Assembly (NCBI RefSeq): GCF_964355755.1
Contig: NC_092675.1
Span: 31,274,912 to 31,338,911, forward strand
Source of the DNA: Antedon mediterranea
Lineage: Eukaryota > Echinodermata > Crinoidea > Comatulida > Antedonidae
Length of the DNA: 64,000 nucleotides
Reading direction: 5' to 3'
The notes under the pieces were generated by a model. That model saw nothing but the letters and a program-made list of their open reading frames with translations. It made no database searches and was not told the DNA's origin. This document shows, in pieces, positions 26,001 through 34,844 of the stretch (position 1 is its first letter; each line of letters starts with the position of its first letter). The translations under genes and the position numbers were made by a program.

Positions 26001-29000
26001 CTAATGTCTTCGTTATAATGCACTAAATGAGTTTTTATACTGCCATTATCACTGGAATCAGATACTTAATAGTGATCCATACTATTAAACAAAATGACTT
26101 TAGGCATCTTCTTGATTTACTAAAATTATGATTTGCACTTTATATGATTTCCAACTAATCCTCCCAATAATGTGTACATTGTATTATTACATCAGTAGTA
26201 CATATCATTTGAATGAATTTTCCACTACAACGATACAATACAAGAATCTCAACAATTTATATTTTAGTAGTAGTCATACTAAACTTGATTTGGTTAAATT
26301 AACAGAGTCTCCAGCTAAATTAACACCAAAAAAAAAAAGCTGGCTACAATTCCCTCAAGTTAACAAGCCCAACTGTTAATTTTACCGAAACATGCCAAAG
26401 TCTTGTTAAAACTAACCATACTATTAAAAGTCCAATGCCACATTTTGGTCTTGGTAAAAATTGATCTTTTTGAAAAGGGGGACCACACATTATGGAGACT
26501 GTGATCGATCATTTGACACACTAGTTATGCCCCATACCCAGTCATGCACTATGCTTACAAGCGTGTCGAGCGTTTTAATGCAATAACATATTCTAAACAA
26601 TCCTTGTTTCAATCCATTTTGTGTCTATACAGTTGACAATCTAGTACAGTACTTATATTATATCTATTGGTAAAACTAACTCTAGGGTACCATTTTACTG
26701 TAGGTTAGTTGAGTTGTCACTGCCTAGTATAAAGAGTAACATTTGCCCATTCATACCACTATGATGGGGTCTAAACATTACCACTCACAAAAGTGACTTA
26801 TGTTTAATCCTGTATTTAAACATTTTTATAATGCTGTACTATTTAGGAATGTGATGCAAGTGTGCTAGGTTTTGAATTTGGTGATCATAAAATGAATTCC
26901 CATCATGTACCAGACGAGTGTTCGTCTATCTTTGTATCCAAGGTTGACAAGGGAAGCCGTGCTGATGGCAGACTTAGGTAAGAGTACAACCAACCATGTG
27001 CCAATGTCTGTAATATCAATCAGATATTGATAGAGTACAGTAATTGGATCGCAATAATACTATAATAATACCATAAAATGACGACTCATCAATGGTTACT
27101 AATTGGAAAGAGAAGCAAATACTTATAATAATTTAATCTGTAGGCAAACATTTATCAGTTGGATTATACTGAATACTGAAATGCTTTATTTGTCCATTAT
27201 CATAATAAAATAACAATAAAAGTTCTTATTATATAAATATTGGCAAATATTAGTACGATAAAAAACAGTTAAATATAAACAAAAATTAGCATCATTTGAT
27301 AGTATTGTTCAGCTAAAGTTATTTATATTTTAATGTTTTTTTTTATACAGAGTGAATGATTACATAATGAAAGTGAACAATATCAACTTGATTAATGTAC
27401 ATGATCGTAAAACTGCCATAGAAGCCCTAAAGAAGTGTCGTGGTATAGTCAACATTGTACGTACAATTAACAATGTTTAAAGTAATCTTTCTACAATTCA
27501 CATTCAGAGGTATTAAAAAAATGAATTTTGTTTGTTTTCATCAAGGTTGTAAAGCGACGTAGATGTTCTTCCAGCAAAATGGTGCACTCTGTCAAATTAT
27601 ATCTTGCTGGTGAAGATCATGGGCTCAGTCTGGAATCTGGAGTCTACATCAGAAAGATCAGCCCAGGATCCATTGCAGCTAAAGAGGGCACTCTTTCTGT
27701 AGGTGACAGGATTATATCGGTGGGTTTTGTATTCATATTAATTGTAGTTACTACTAAATTACTACCATATTACAGTAAACCTAAACTAATATACTTTATT
27801 AAACAGAAGAATTAACAAATGAATAATTAAATAAATAATAATAATTAACATAAAAACAATTTTTTTAAATAAGTAATATTTATTTGTAGATTAATGGGAT
27901 ACAGCTAGAGAACAGTACTACTAGAGATGTTGAGAAGATGCTTCAGATGTCAGGTGACCCAATCCTGATAGGGATCCTAAGATCAAGCAGTACAAGTTCT
28001 TTTTCCACGAGTACGAGTCCAACGTTGGATTCCAACAAGAGCCAAGAATCCACGTCATCAAGTCTTGCACCATTCCTTGATGTTGACCACAGAGATTCTT
28101 CTAAATCTGAATGTAGTACGCTAGAAAGAACAAAAAAGGATATTTATCGTGCTATGCCAATCCAGATAACTTCTCCATCGGAAGAGAGTTTTACAATTCA
28201 CAATCTACAAGAAAAGAAAAGCAGGAATTCATCTACATCATCTGATGATCCGTGGAAGTTAAAAACTGAACATCAAGAACATAGACATCAAGATCGTAGA
28301 CATGATAAACGAAGTATAAACGACACCATCAAACATCATGAATCGCACCAAAAAGACAACTCATACCCTCATCAACGTCAGAACTCGCAAGATAAACATT
28401 TGATTGGGTACAGAAGTCAAACACCAGATAATTTACAAGAATCTGCTAAACATTCCCGCATTAGATACAGTCCAAATGATAAACCACGAATTCCAACACA
28501 AAAACCTAATTCTCGCAATAAAGATAAATTGGACCCTTATTGGGCACAAACAAATGGCACTACCATGACAACAGAGGCTGGTGACCGTAGGTTATCTGGG
28601 ACAATTGAATCACCAAGAACTCAACGGGCAACAAATGGAACGTGGCCAAAGTCACGTCAACCTCCAGAAGTATTTACCAATAGTAAAACTAAAAAATCAA
28701 AGAATCGAGAAACCATTATTCCAATTGTAAACCAAGAATTGTTTCTAGATCCAAAGGACACGTTAAAACCAAATGGTCTTCAAAGAAAACCGAACAAATT
28801 ACCATCTGAAAACCCGGTGCCACCACCACTCCAATCTAACCAACATAAAGTTTATCCAACAAATCGGAGGCAAGTTCATAGTGTTCATTTGGCGTCCTTT
28901 TCATTACCTAATACAAGTGAAGAATTTGTTAACCATGAGAGTGCTATATTATCCCCAGACACGTCATCTTCGATTCGTTCTGCCAAATCTAACCAAAGTG

Positions 29001-32000
29001 CAATTGCTCAAAATGCCAATGTCCAAAGACAAGTATCGGAATCTCAGTACTATAAAGTAAATCAACATACCACCTCTAGTTTACCATGGGTAAGCCCGAC
29101 ATCTGAGAAAAATATACAGTCGCGGATAAGTCCCACGTCACCCTCAGACTTTACGTTCCATCTTACTAACCAGCCAACTAGCGTTCCCGCCACGTCGCAG
29201 ATTGTACGACATCAGTATTTTGTGCCGAGTTACATGGCAGAAAGCTCACCAGTAAATCGTGGCCCTGGACATACCCGTGACAGAGTAAATTCACGATCAC
29301 CATTGTCAGAGATGCAAGGCGGAAGATCGATGACTTTGCCGTCAGAAAACTACCAAAGTAGCAATAATAATAATCATCGTATTCTTGAAAATATGACACC
29401 AGAATTGCAAAAGTATCTGACACAGCCAAATGTTGGAACTTTATCTCTTCCCACATCATTTCCAAGGCCAGAACGTATTCATTTAACATCAGGAAAGCAA
29501 CGCATGAGTCCTGGACCTACGCAGTCCAACAATTCTTTAGAACGAAGTGAGTTTAGTAATTTTTAAAGCTAGTTGGGTTTGCAGTACACTATTTGTTTCC
29601 AAAAGGTATGGTTGGGATGTTTCCCTTGTTGTGCTACAATCTTCTTTCTAGAATGCAGTATAACAACCAAAACATCAAGAAATTCTCAGCCATCCTTTTT
29701 GGAAAGACATAGCACTGCAAACTTAACTTCCATTTGCCTTTAAACAATGTTGTATTTCAATGCTATATAATTGTTTTAAACACAGCACCCTATCTCATTC
29801 ATAAAACATTCTGTAAATGTTGATTTTTGTAACATTTTATCATATTTTTTTTAATCTATATAATATTTGTCTTTCTTTTTATAGGTTCTGTTCAATCATA
29901 CAGTTCAGGGGATGGAGCTATGTCGCCCTCTATACCGGAACACATGTCTGGTCGAAGTTCAGTTACATCAATGACTGAGAGTATCTACTCGCTACCACGA
30001 CCTTTTCCTCGGTAACAATGATCTTATAATCGTTATCTAGTATGGCTGTATCACTTAAATTACATTGAACACTTTAGCTCTTTTCTGTGTCATTTTTCTT
30101 TTTTTATTTGAATAGTTCAAACTTTTGTTACCTAAGTTTCTGCAATCATTTCTCATAGATAATACAGTATTAGATTGTTGTATAGCGTCATTTTATAGAC
30201 GGATGCTTGCGCTTTACAAATTGCCATTATTATTATTATTATATTAATGATGGTACTTTATATTTTTAGGGAACAAGAGATTCGTACTATTTCAATTGAG
30301 AAGAGCTCTGAGCAACTTGGTATCTCAATATGTATGGGAGTTGATGGTGGCATAATGGTTACAGATGTTCAGCCTGGTAGTCTAGCATACAGAGCTGGAC
30401 TTGTGACAGGTGATCAGATTCTAGAAGTAAGTTCATAATGAATATTATAAACTTTTACAATTTATAAATAGGTTAACAATATGTACATCATTACAACTGA
30501 TCATTTTTTCAATAAATTTTATTTATACTATATATACTAGGCCAATTTATACAGACAAGCGGAAGAACCTGCATAGCTTGTCCCACGTAGAATCTGTATC
30601 TATCATGAGTGGAAATCGCCAATCCGCTCCGCATTTTGTATATGTTCATAATGAATAACATAGATTCTAAGCCCCCGTCCGCACCACGTTGTGTGTAAAT
30701 GTTCATAAGGAATAACATAGATTCTAATTTTCATTACCGTTACTGCTTGTCTGTGTAATTTGGCCTTTATATATTGCAAAGTAATTAAAAATTAAATAAT
30801 ATACAAATTCTTTCAGGGTTCAGTTTTAGGATGTATTGTAGATCAATCTCTTTTATTTGAATAAAACTTTTACATTACAGTTAATATAACATTTGGTTTA
30901 TTATTATTTGTCTACAGTATAATGGAATAAACCTTAGAGTGTCAACATATGATCTGGCAGCTAAGATTATCTGGCAAGGAGGAGACAGTGTTCAGATATT
31001 AGCACAGTACAATCCTGAAAGTAAGCTTTTTGACTATCAATGTACCATACTAATAGCATACTCAACAAACCAGTGTTTTATTTATAATTTGTTTGTTTAT
31101 CAAAAGACAAAAAATGACAATGCTGTGGGTATCAGGATCTCAATAGAGATACAAAATAAATCAAAATAATCAGAAACAAATTGCAGAGCTTTCTGATAAC
31201 ATCAATCCTTCCTTAGTGCATTTGAGAGTCATTTTATAGTAAAATATAGTAATAGTTATTGTGCAATTTATTGACAGAAATCCATTCAGTTGAGAGACGC
31301 TCAGTATGTGCAAGTAATCAGACCACACCTACTGCTACGCCTATCAGTACCACTACCAACTCACCAGCAAGCAGTAGACCGCCCTCAGCAATGGCTTCTG
31401 ATAACGGCACAGTCACACCTCCAACACCAAGGGCTAGCATGAGTTTTGGGTAATATTTTTGGACCGAGTATTAACAACATCATAATAGAATTAGCATGTA
31501 TTGTAAACCGACAGGGGAGGCACCCTCCCCCCCCTCCCCCTTATTTCACAATCCTGGATCCGCCACTGACTGACATGTAAACAGCCACATTCTGACGCCC
31601 ATCTTCAGTGGGTATCAGCATTCTATAATAACTCATAACATTTATCCTAACATCATCAGGTATTTGTTTTTACCACATTTTAAAATCTGTATAGAAATGT
31701 TCTTTTTATACTGAATTACAATGTACAAGTTTTTCTCGTTGACTACTCTCATTTGCTTAGCTAGAGTTATTCATTTGCATGATATAATATTATCATTTAG
31801 GGCAATCTTATCATTTTTATGTTGTTTCATAATCAAACTTTTAATTTATTCATGATAGTGCTCCAATAATGGATGATGCCCCTATGCCCTGTGAACCACG
31901 GTTTGTTTTCCTTCGCAAGTTAAATTCATCGTTGGGGATAAGTACCAGTGGTGGAAACACAAGTGGAATATTTGTATCAGAGCTCCAAGCAGAGAGCATA

Positions 32001-34844
32001 GCTAATGGACCTGATGGTTTACGGGTTGGAGATCAAATCTTAGAGGTAATTTTTATTTGTAATATATGTATTATCACATCCAAAAAACAGAACAAAAAAT
32101 TTGTTATTCAAATGTGCTATAAAAGGTTTTGCAAAACAAATAAATTGTGAATTTAATGTATAGTTGGGTAGTATGTTTAAATTTGATTGGTTAAAAACTA
32201 CCTACCTCATACAAGACCTGTAAATGGTGAGATAATGTGCTTCTGTGTTTTTTTAATACTATATAAACTTTTTGTTTGTTTCTCTCAGTACAATGGCGTA
32301 GACTTGCGTTCAGCTACAGCTGAGCAGGCTGCCTTGGAATTCCAGAAACCTACAGACACAATAACAATACTTGCCCAATACAATGTTGCCAGTAAGTGTT
32401 TCCAATAATAATTTATTTTTCTAATAAAGCATACTGTACTTTAAAGCATACTTCTTTTTACTTTTTATACTATGTTGAAAATATCTTACTGTTAAGATTG
32501 TACTTTCTTGACCTAACTCAAACCTAATGAATATAATTTTGTTTACAGAATTTAACAAGATCCAAGAGCACCCATGTGACTCATTCTTCATTGAGGCTCA
32601 ATGTCGTTATGAGGCAGATAATGACAATTTCTTGTCATTTAAGAAAGGAACAATCTTGTTTGTAGATGATACTATGGCAAATGGTGAAATTGGTCTTTGG
32701 CATGCGTGGACTGTTGAGGAAAATGGCAAAAAGGAAAAACATGGCCATATCTTGGGAAAGGCTATGTAAGTAAATTATCCACTCTGGGTTAAAAGTCATT
32801 TTTTATCTTATTGGCGTTGATGTTTGAACTGGTATTTCGATTAAATAAAATAAATAAAAATAATTAATCTTAAAGGTTTGAACAAGATCTTGCTAGAAAG
32901 CGGAGTTATTCCGAGGACGATGACCTTCGACATACGACATCACGTCGTTCAGGTGGTAAACGCTCCAGCTTTTTTAGACGCAAGAAACACCAGCGGCATA
33001 GTTCAAAGGATAGTAAGGAATTGAACGCTCTTGAGACGCAATCAATGTCAGACGTACCTATCATGGATGGTAAGAAGCCTATTGATATTATAATTACCTA
33101 TCATGGATGGTACGAAGCCTATTGGTATTATAATTACATTTTTCATCGTTTAATAATTTATTTACTACTTTTTTCGTTTTGTGCTTTTATTGTTTTTGCA
33201 GATATATTCATTCCAACATATCAAAGAGTTGAAAGACTAGACTGTAAGTACATACTTAAGAATACTTTCTTTATTACTATTAAATCTCACAAGACATTAC
33301 AGAGCAAAAATAACAATGCTAAAATGTTTTTGCACATTTTTTTTATAGATAATCAAAAACGGCCAGTGTTGATACTAGGTCCTTTAAATGACCGAGTAAA
33401 TGAGAAGCTAGAGTTAGAATCACCTGACAAGTTCACCAGATGTCACCCAGAGGTCATGAAGATGTCACTGATATCAATTGAGAAGGCAATCTCAGACAGC
33501 GTCTTTATTGATTATCATAGAAATGGAGAGGAATTTGAATGTGTACACACATCAACCATCAAAGAAATCAGCAAACAGGTAACATAGATAGTACTATATT
33601 ATTTCAACTAAAGTGATTGAGTTTGCTGTTGGAGTCTCCCAGGTCTAGCATGTGTTATTATTTTGAATTAAATTGAATGCTAGCAGCCTAACTATTCTTC
33701 ATTTAGACTATGCTATTTATACAGTTATAAATAACTGCAAATAGTTTAATTCTTTAATATTATATATTTTTTTAATATTTAATTTAGCTTTGTGATTATG
33801 ATATTAAAAAAAAGATAAACCTTAAATGATAATTCTTTCTCTAAGGTAACTAATTTCATTTTGTTTGTTTCAGGGGTGTCACTGCTTAGTGGATATCTGT
33901 CCTTCAGCTGTGGAACGACTTCACAGACTTCATCTATATCCAATTGTTATATTCATCAAATTTAAATCAGCTAAACAAATCAAGTAAGCCAAAATAATTT
34001 ATTCTCATTTATCGGTGTGTAACGCTAATAGTGAATTAGTTGTAGTAAAACCCATTCTTAAAGTGCAATAATACCAATTGACATGAGCTAAATTAGTGGT
34101 AATTACTGTACTGTGGCCTTCATTCAAATCCTATTCATTCATGTTGAAGAACACATTATTTTTAATAAGAGTAAAGGACTGTTTCCCTGAACGCTTATTA
34201 ACGGGAAGCTTGATTGGATCAGTCTCAAGAAAACTCATAAATGATGGGTCCAATCTAATGAAAGCTCATAACTGATTAGTCCAATCTCATGAAAGCCTAT
34301 AACTGATTAGCCTTATCTCATTAAAGCTCATAACTGATTGACTCACATAAACTCTGTTTCTTCATTAGGGAGCAAAGAGACCCAAGATTTTTACCTGAAC
34401 GTGTGCATTACAAACAAGCCAAGGAACTCTTTGATAATGCGCAACGACAAGAACATAATTTCAAACATTTCTTCTCTGGTAAGTTTAAACATATTTGGGT
34501 AAAACCAGAAGGGGGAAAGGAACCAGATGGAACTAGATTAAATCGTAAAAGAAACAGGTTAAGACCAGATGGGACAAGATTGGGTGTAGTACAATATTGA
34601 TAGAGCAAAACCATATGGGATAAAGGAAGATTTTTTCATTTTGTTCTCAATTTAGGCATATTGGATTAGATAGTGTTGATTTAAATGCTGATTTATATTA
34701 GTGTATGTAAATAATAACTTTTTATTTTGTCTTTCAGATGTAATACAAGGAGGCAACCTAGCAAGTATTTGTAATATGGTGAAGAAAATAATTGATAGGG
34801 AACAAAATAAGACCATTTGGGTTCCTTCAAGCACCCCACTGTAA
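10936..34844 (+). CDS. DLG5: Discs large homolog 5, MAGUK-type scaffold (exons; 5' end missing)
   Basis: Twenty coding exons fit together in phase: 10936-11001, 23843-25358, 25622-25751, 26847-26977, 27351-27456, 27546-27719, 27890-29546, 29885-30011, 30270-30426, 30918-31020, 31278-31449, 31859-32045, 32289-32391, 32549-32765, 32876-33069, 33202-33243, 33349-33578, 33874-33983, 34369-34478, 34738-34844. They give about 1,880 codons. Domain order is coiled coil, PDZ1, PDZ2, Ser/Pro-rich linker, PDZ3, PDZ4, SH3 and guanylate-kinase-like domain, which is the DLG5 order. In the family, DLG5 is a cortical scaffold acting in cell polarity, junction maintenance and signalling. No start codon was identified: the first exon begins in phase 1, so at least one 5' exon is upstream or unseen. 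Confidence is high for the identity and moderate for the first exon. Confidence 0.95.
11002..12841. other. DLG5 intron, left part, with short simple repeats
   Basis: It contains a (TTTGATTTAA)n-type run at about 11710-11745 and about three copies of a 24-26 bp unit with TTGACCGTCCTTCATTTT at 11778-11845. No exon or transposon end was recognised. Confidence 0.5.
13581..13922 (-). CDS. Unrecognised 113-residue open frame inside the long-TIR element
   Basis: The reading frame starts MSRENRGKGYRWFTAKAHYH, contains NGVHFFRCNE and LKDGILLTHENENFPN, and ends HMV. It is the only non-repetitive coding-like stretch between the element's arms. The composition is protein-like, not repetitive, and the opening MSRENRGKGYRWFTAKAHYHKNGVHFFRC part has aromatic and Cys/His residues as seen in DNA-binding transposon proteins. 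I do not recognise a family. It may be a transposase remnant, a captured host exon or chance. Confidence 0.3.
   Translation of the reverse strand: MSRENRGKGYRWFTAKAHYHKNGVHFFRCNENEQELSEFLTNESRSTAQMQDKFVVSLKDGILLTHENENFPNLSHMQHQRGQRKNATLHQKYFQMASNNSIQLLFQTIVHMV
14125..15538. repeat. 30-bp G-rich minisatellite, about 47 copies
   Basis: The unit is GTAAGACCATCCACAGACAA followed by AGAAGGGGGT, with length variants of 29-33 bp. Substitutions are frequent (TATAAGACC, GTAGGACC, CATCTACAGAC, GGGTT), so the array is older or faster-mutating than the 42-bp satellite. Minus-strand frames of up to 302 codons (Pro, Ser, Val, Leu and Cys rich) are open only because stops are absent from the unit. Confidence 0.95.
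16490..17858. other. DLG5 intron, no recognised feature
   Basis: AT-rich, with only short chance frames. No conserved coding, RNA gene or repeat was seen. Confidence 0.4.
17859..18254. repeat. 60-bp x3 plus 54-bp x4 tandem array
   Basis: The unit starts ATGGCATCATCAAGCAAAGA and ends CTTTTATCATCATA. The first three units are 60 bp and carry AGAAAA after TACAAGC; the next four lack those 6 bp. The two forms are sorted in blocks, consistent with one deletion followed by amplification. Both lengths are multiples of 3, so frames stay open on both strands. Confidence 0.95.
18255..22866. other. DLG5 intron, mostly featureless
   Basis: It contains a poly-C run at about 19942-19957, flanked by imperfectly repeated 'TTCCAATGGTACAAACCA'-like text, and a short 24-27 bp tandem duplication (TATAGCA...CATCAAGG) at about 21670-21722. 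A frame at 22323-22628 begins MMNREMESKASSNLC but lacks acceptable splice sites in the phase required by DLG5. Confidence 0.45.
22867..23076. repeat. 52-bp tandem repeat, 4 copies
   Basis: Four units of GTAAGGGTTTTATAGTGATA, GGAATAGTGTACATACAAGG, TATTGTATAAAG. The first unit has ACATGCAAGG and the second TTTCATAG; the last two are identical. Confidence 0.95.
23192..23283. repeat. 18-bp tandem repeat, 5 copies
   Basis: Five repeats of TATGAATGCTATATACAG, the last one diverging into AAATACAATAC. Confidence 0.95.
23843..25358 (+). CDS. DLG5: DLG5 coiled-coil exon
   Basis: A single 1.5-kb exon between TGAATTGCAG and GTAAGTATT, phase 1 in and phase 2 out. After about 60 residues of Gly/His/Arg-rich linker (with PRHGTTRYPTRHGEG) it encodes about 440 residues of charged heptad-type sequence. 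The conserved core includes SSEVLNKMYDTALDRWEALK and KKDYEALRK near 24300-24370, and the C-terminal end has KERDSIKAMCDKLRKERDLA and DYAEALRSSD, hallmarks of the DLG5 coiled coil. In the family this region drives self-association and partner binding. There is no need for the internal ATG at 23908 to be a start, because the frame continues upstream to the splice site. Confidence 0.95.
25622..25751 (+). CDS. DLG5: DLG5 exon joining coiled coil to PDZ1
   Basis: Bounded by TTGATTGTAG and GGTATATC; phase 2 in, phase 0 out. It encodes HHSRDSAIDADFQEWETETI and EFEFETEK. The short acidic motif SRDSAIDxDxxEWETExxEF is a strongly conserved DLG5 signature just before PDZ1, and it removes any doubt about the gene's identity. 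Confidence 0.95.
25752..26846. other. DLG5 intron before PDZ1
   Basis: An 1.1-kb intron with chance frames only (for example 26128-26379). No repeat or exon was recognised. Confidence 0.5.
26847..27456 (+). CDS. DLG5: DLG5 PDZ1 (two exons)
   Basis: Exons 26847-26977 and 27351-27456 join in phase 2. The product runs from ECDASVLGFEFGD through SIFVSKVDKGSRADGRLRVN and DYIMKVNNINLINVHDRKTA to the beta strand ending at GIVNI. The family's usual GLGF carboxylate-binding loop is replaced by a shifted LGFEFGD, as in other DLG5 PDZ1 domains, so classical C-terminal peptide binding may be weak. The following exon (27546) supplies the last strand (VVKRRR). Confidence 0.93.
27546..27980 (+). CDS. DLG5: DLG5 PDZ2 (exon 27546-27719 and start of exon 27890-29546)
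   Basis: PDZ2 covers HSVKLYLAGEDHGLSLESGV, YIRKISPGSIAAKEGTLSVG and DRIIS, then INGIQLENSTTRDVEKMLQ and DPILIGILR in the next exon. The junction TCG|GTGGGT to TTGTAG|ATT is phase 0. The loop HGLSLESGVY and helix residues are typical of PDZ folds. The 58-codon first exon ends exactly at the DRIIS-INGI boundary, where PDZ domains are commonly split. Confidence 0.93.
27890..29546 (+). CDS. DLG5: DLG5 long linker exon (Ser/Pro/Asn rich)
   Basis: A 1.66-kb exon. After the end of PDZ2 it encodes about 510 residues of low-complexity, probably disordered sequence rich in Ser, Asn, Thr, Pro and His. Two short islands match the DLG5 family linker: NGTWPK followed by a basic KTKKSKNR stretch near 28640-28710, and MTPELQKYLTQP with ERIHLTSGKQRMSP near 29395-29510. 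Such islands probably mark docking or phosphorylation sites. The exon ends in phase 1 at GAACGAA|GTGAGT. Confidence 0.92.
29885..30011 (+). CDS. DLG5: DLG5 linker exon before PDZ3
   Basis: Bounded by TTTTTATAG and GGTAACAA; phase 1 in, phase 2 out. It encodes SGRSSVTSMTESIYSLPRPF, with repeated Ser-Pro and Ser/Thr sites. The SIYSLPRPF end corresponds to the STLPRI-type ending of the linker in other DLG5 proteins. Confidence 0.88.
30270..31020 (+). CDS. DLG5: DLG5 PDZ3 (two exons)
   Basis: Exons 30270-30426 and 30918-31020, joined at phase 0 (CTAGAA|GTAAGT to CTACAG|TATAAT). The product covers IRTISIEKSSEQLGISICMG, VDGGIMVTDVQPGSLAYRAG and LVTGDQILE, then YNGINLRVSTYDLAAKIIW and DSVQILAQYNPE. 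The LGISI carboxylate loop and GDQILE strand are intact. A MITE sits in the intron between the halves. The second exon is 103 nt, the same length and phase as the second exon of PDZ4. Confidence 0.94.
30539..30766. mobile_element. Short MITE in the PDZ3 intron
   Basis: Inverted ends: AGGCCAATTTATACAGACAA at the left and, reading the other strand, AGGCCAAATTACACAGACAA at the right (30745-30765). TATA-type bases flank both ends. The interior includes two diverged copies of TTCATAATGAATAACATAGA. No coding capacity. Confidence 0.75.
31278..31449 (+). CDS. DLG5: DLG5 linker exon between PDZ3 and PDZ4
   Basis: Bounded by TTGACAG and GGTAATAT; phase 1 in, phase 2 out. It encodes a Thr/Ser/Pro-rich peptide with SNQTTPTATPISTTTNSPAS and NGTVTPPTPRASMSFG. 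The TTTP...TPPTP pattern occurs at the same place in DLG5 proteins of other animals. It is likely disordered and phosphorylated. Confidence 0.9.
31859..32391 (+). CDS. DLG5: DLG5 PDZ4 (two exons)
   Basis: Exons 31859-32045 and 32289-32391, joined at phase 0 (TTAGAG|GTAATT to CTCTCAG|TACAAT). The product covers EPRFVFLRKLNSSLGISTSG, GNTSGIFVSELQAESIANG and DGLRVGDQILE, then YNGVDLRSATAEQAALEFQ and TDTITILAQYNVA. The second half (LRSATxEQAAL...DTITILAQYN) resembles what vertebrates carry in PDZ3 more than what they carry in PDZ4, which I note from memory of the family and have not aligned. Confidence 0.93.
32549..33069 (+). CDS. DLG5: DLG5 SH3 domain and HOOK-like basic hinge (two exons)
   Basis: Exons 32549-32765 and 32876-33069, phase 2 junction inside the Met codon of GKAM. 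The SH3 part has DSFFIEAQCRYEADNDNFLS, FKKGTILFVDDTMANGEIG and LWHAWTVEENGKKEKHG, with a tail HILGKAMFEQDLARK. The following basic segment has SRRSGGKRSSFFRRKKHQRH, the MAGUK hinge that often binds lipids or partners. The exon's last 14 bases and its splice donor are duplicated 40 bp downstream. Confidence 0.93.
33056..33135. repeat. 40-bp tandem duplication across a DLG5 exon end and donor
   Basis: Units 33056-33095 and 33096-33135 both start ACCTATCATGGATGGTA and differ at two positions (GGTAAGAAG versus GGTACGAAG, TTGATA versus TTGGTA). The first unit contains the last 14 exon bases and the functional donor G|GTAAGA; the second repeats both, with a weaker donor G|GTACGA. Confidence 0.95.
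33202..33243 (+). CDS. DLG5: DLG5 42-nt microexon between SH3 and GUK
   Basis: Bounded by TTTTTGCAG and GTAAGTACA; phase 1 in and out. It encodes DIFIPTYQRVERLD. The motif PxYQRVxxxD immediately before the guanylate-kinase-like domain is conserved in DLG-family proteins (it links SH3 and GUK as an extra strand). Introns on both sides are short and open in frame. Confidence 0.9.
33349..34844 (+). CDS. DLG5: DLG5 guanylate-kinase-like domain and C terminus (four exons)
   Basis: Exons 33349-33578, 33874-33983, 34369-34478 and 34738-34844 with matching phases. The product starts YNQKRPVLILGPLNDRVNEK, continues DKFTRCHPEVMKMSLISIEK, GCHCLVDICPSAVERLHRLH and LYPIVIFIKFKSAKQIKEQR, and ends NKTIWVPSSTPL at a TAA at 34842-34844. 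The P-loop of active guanylate kinases (GxxGxGK) is replaced by GPLNDRV, so it is a protein-interaction pseudo-kinase, as usual for MAGUKs. The end corresponds to the C terminus of DLG5 with no extension. Confidence 0.95.
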
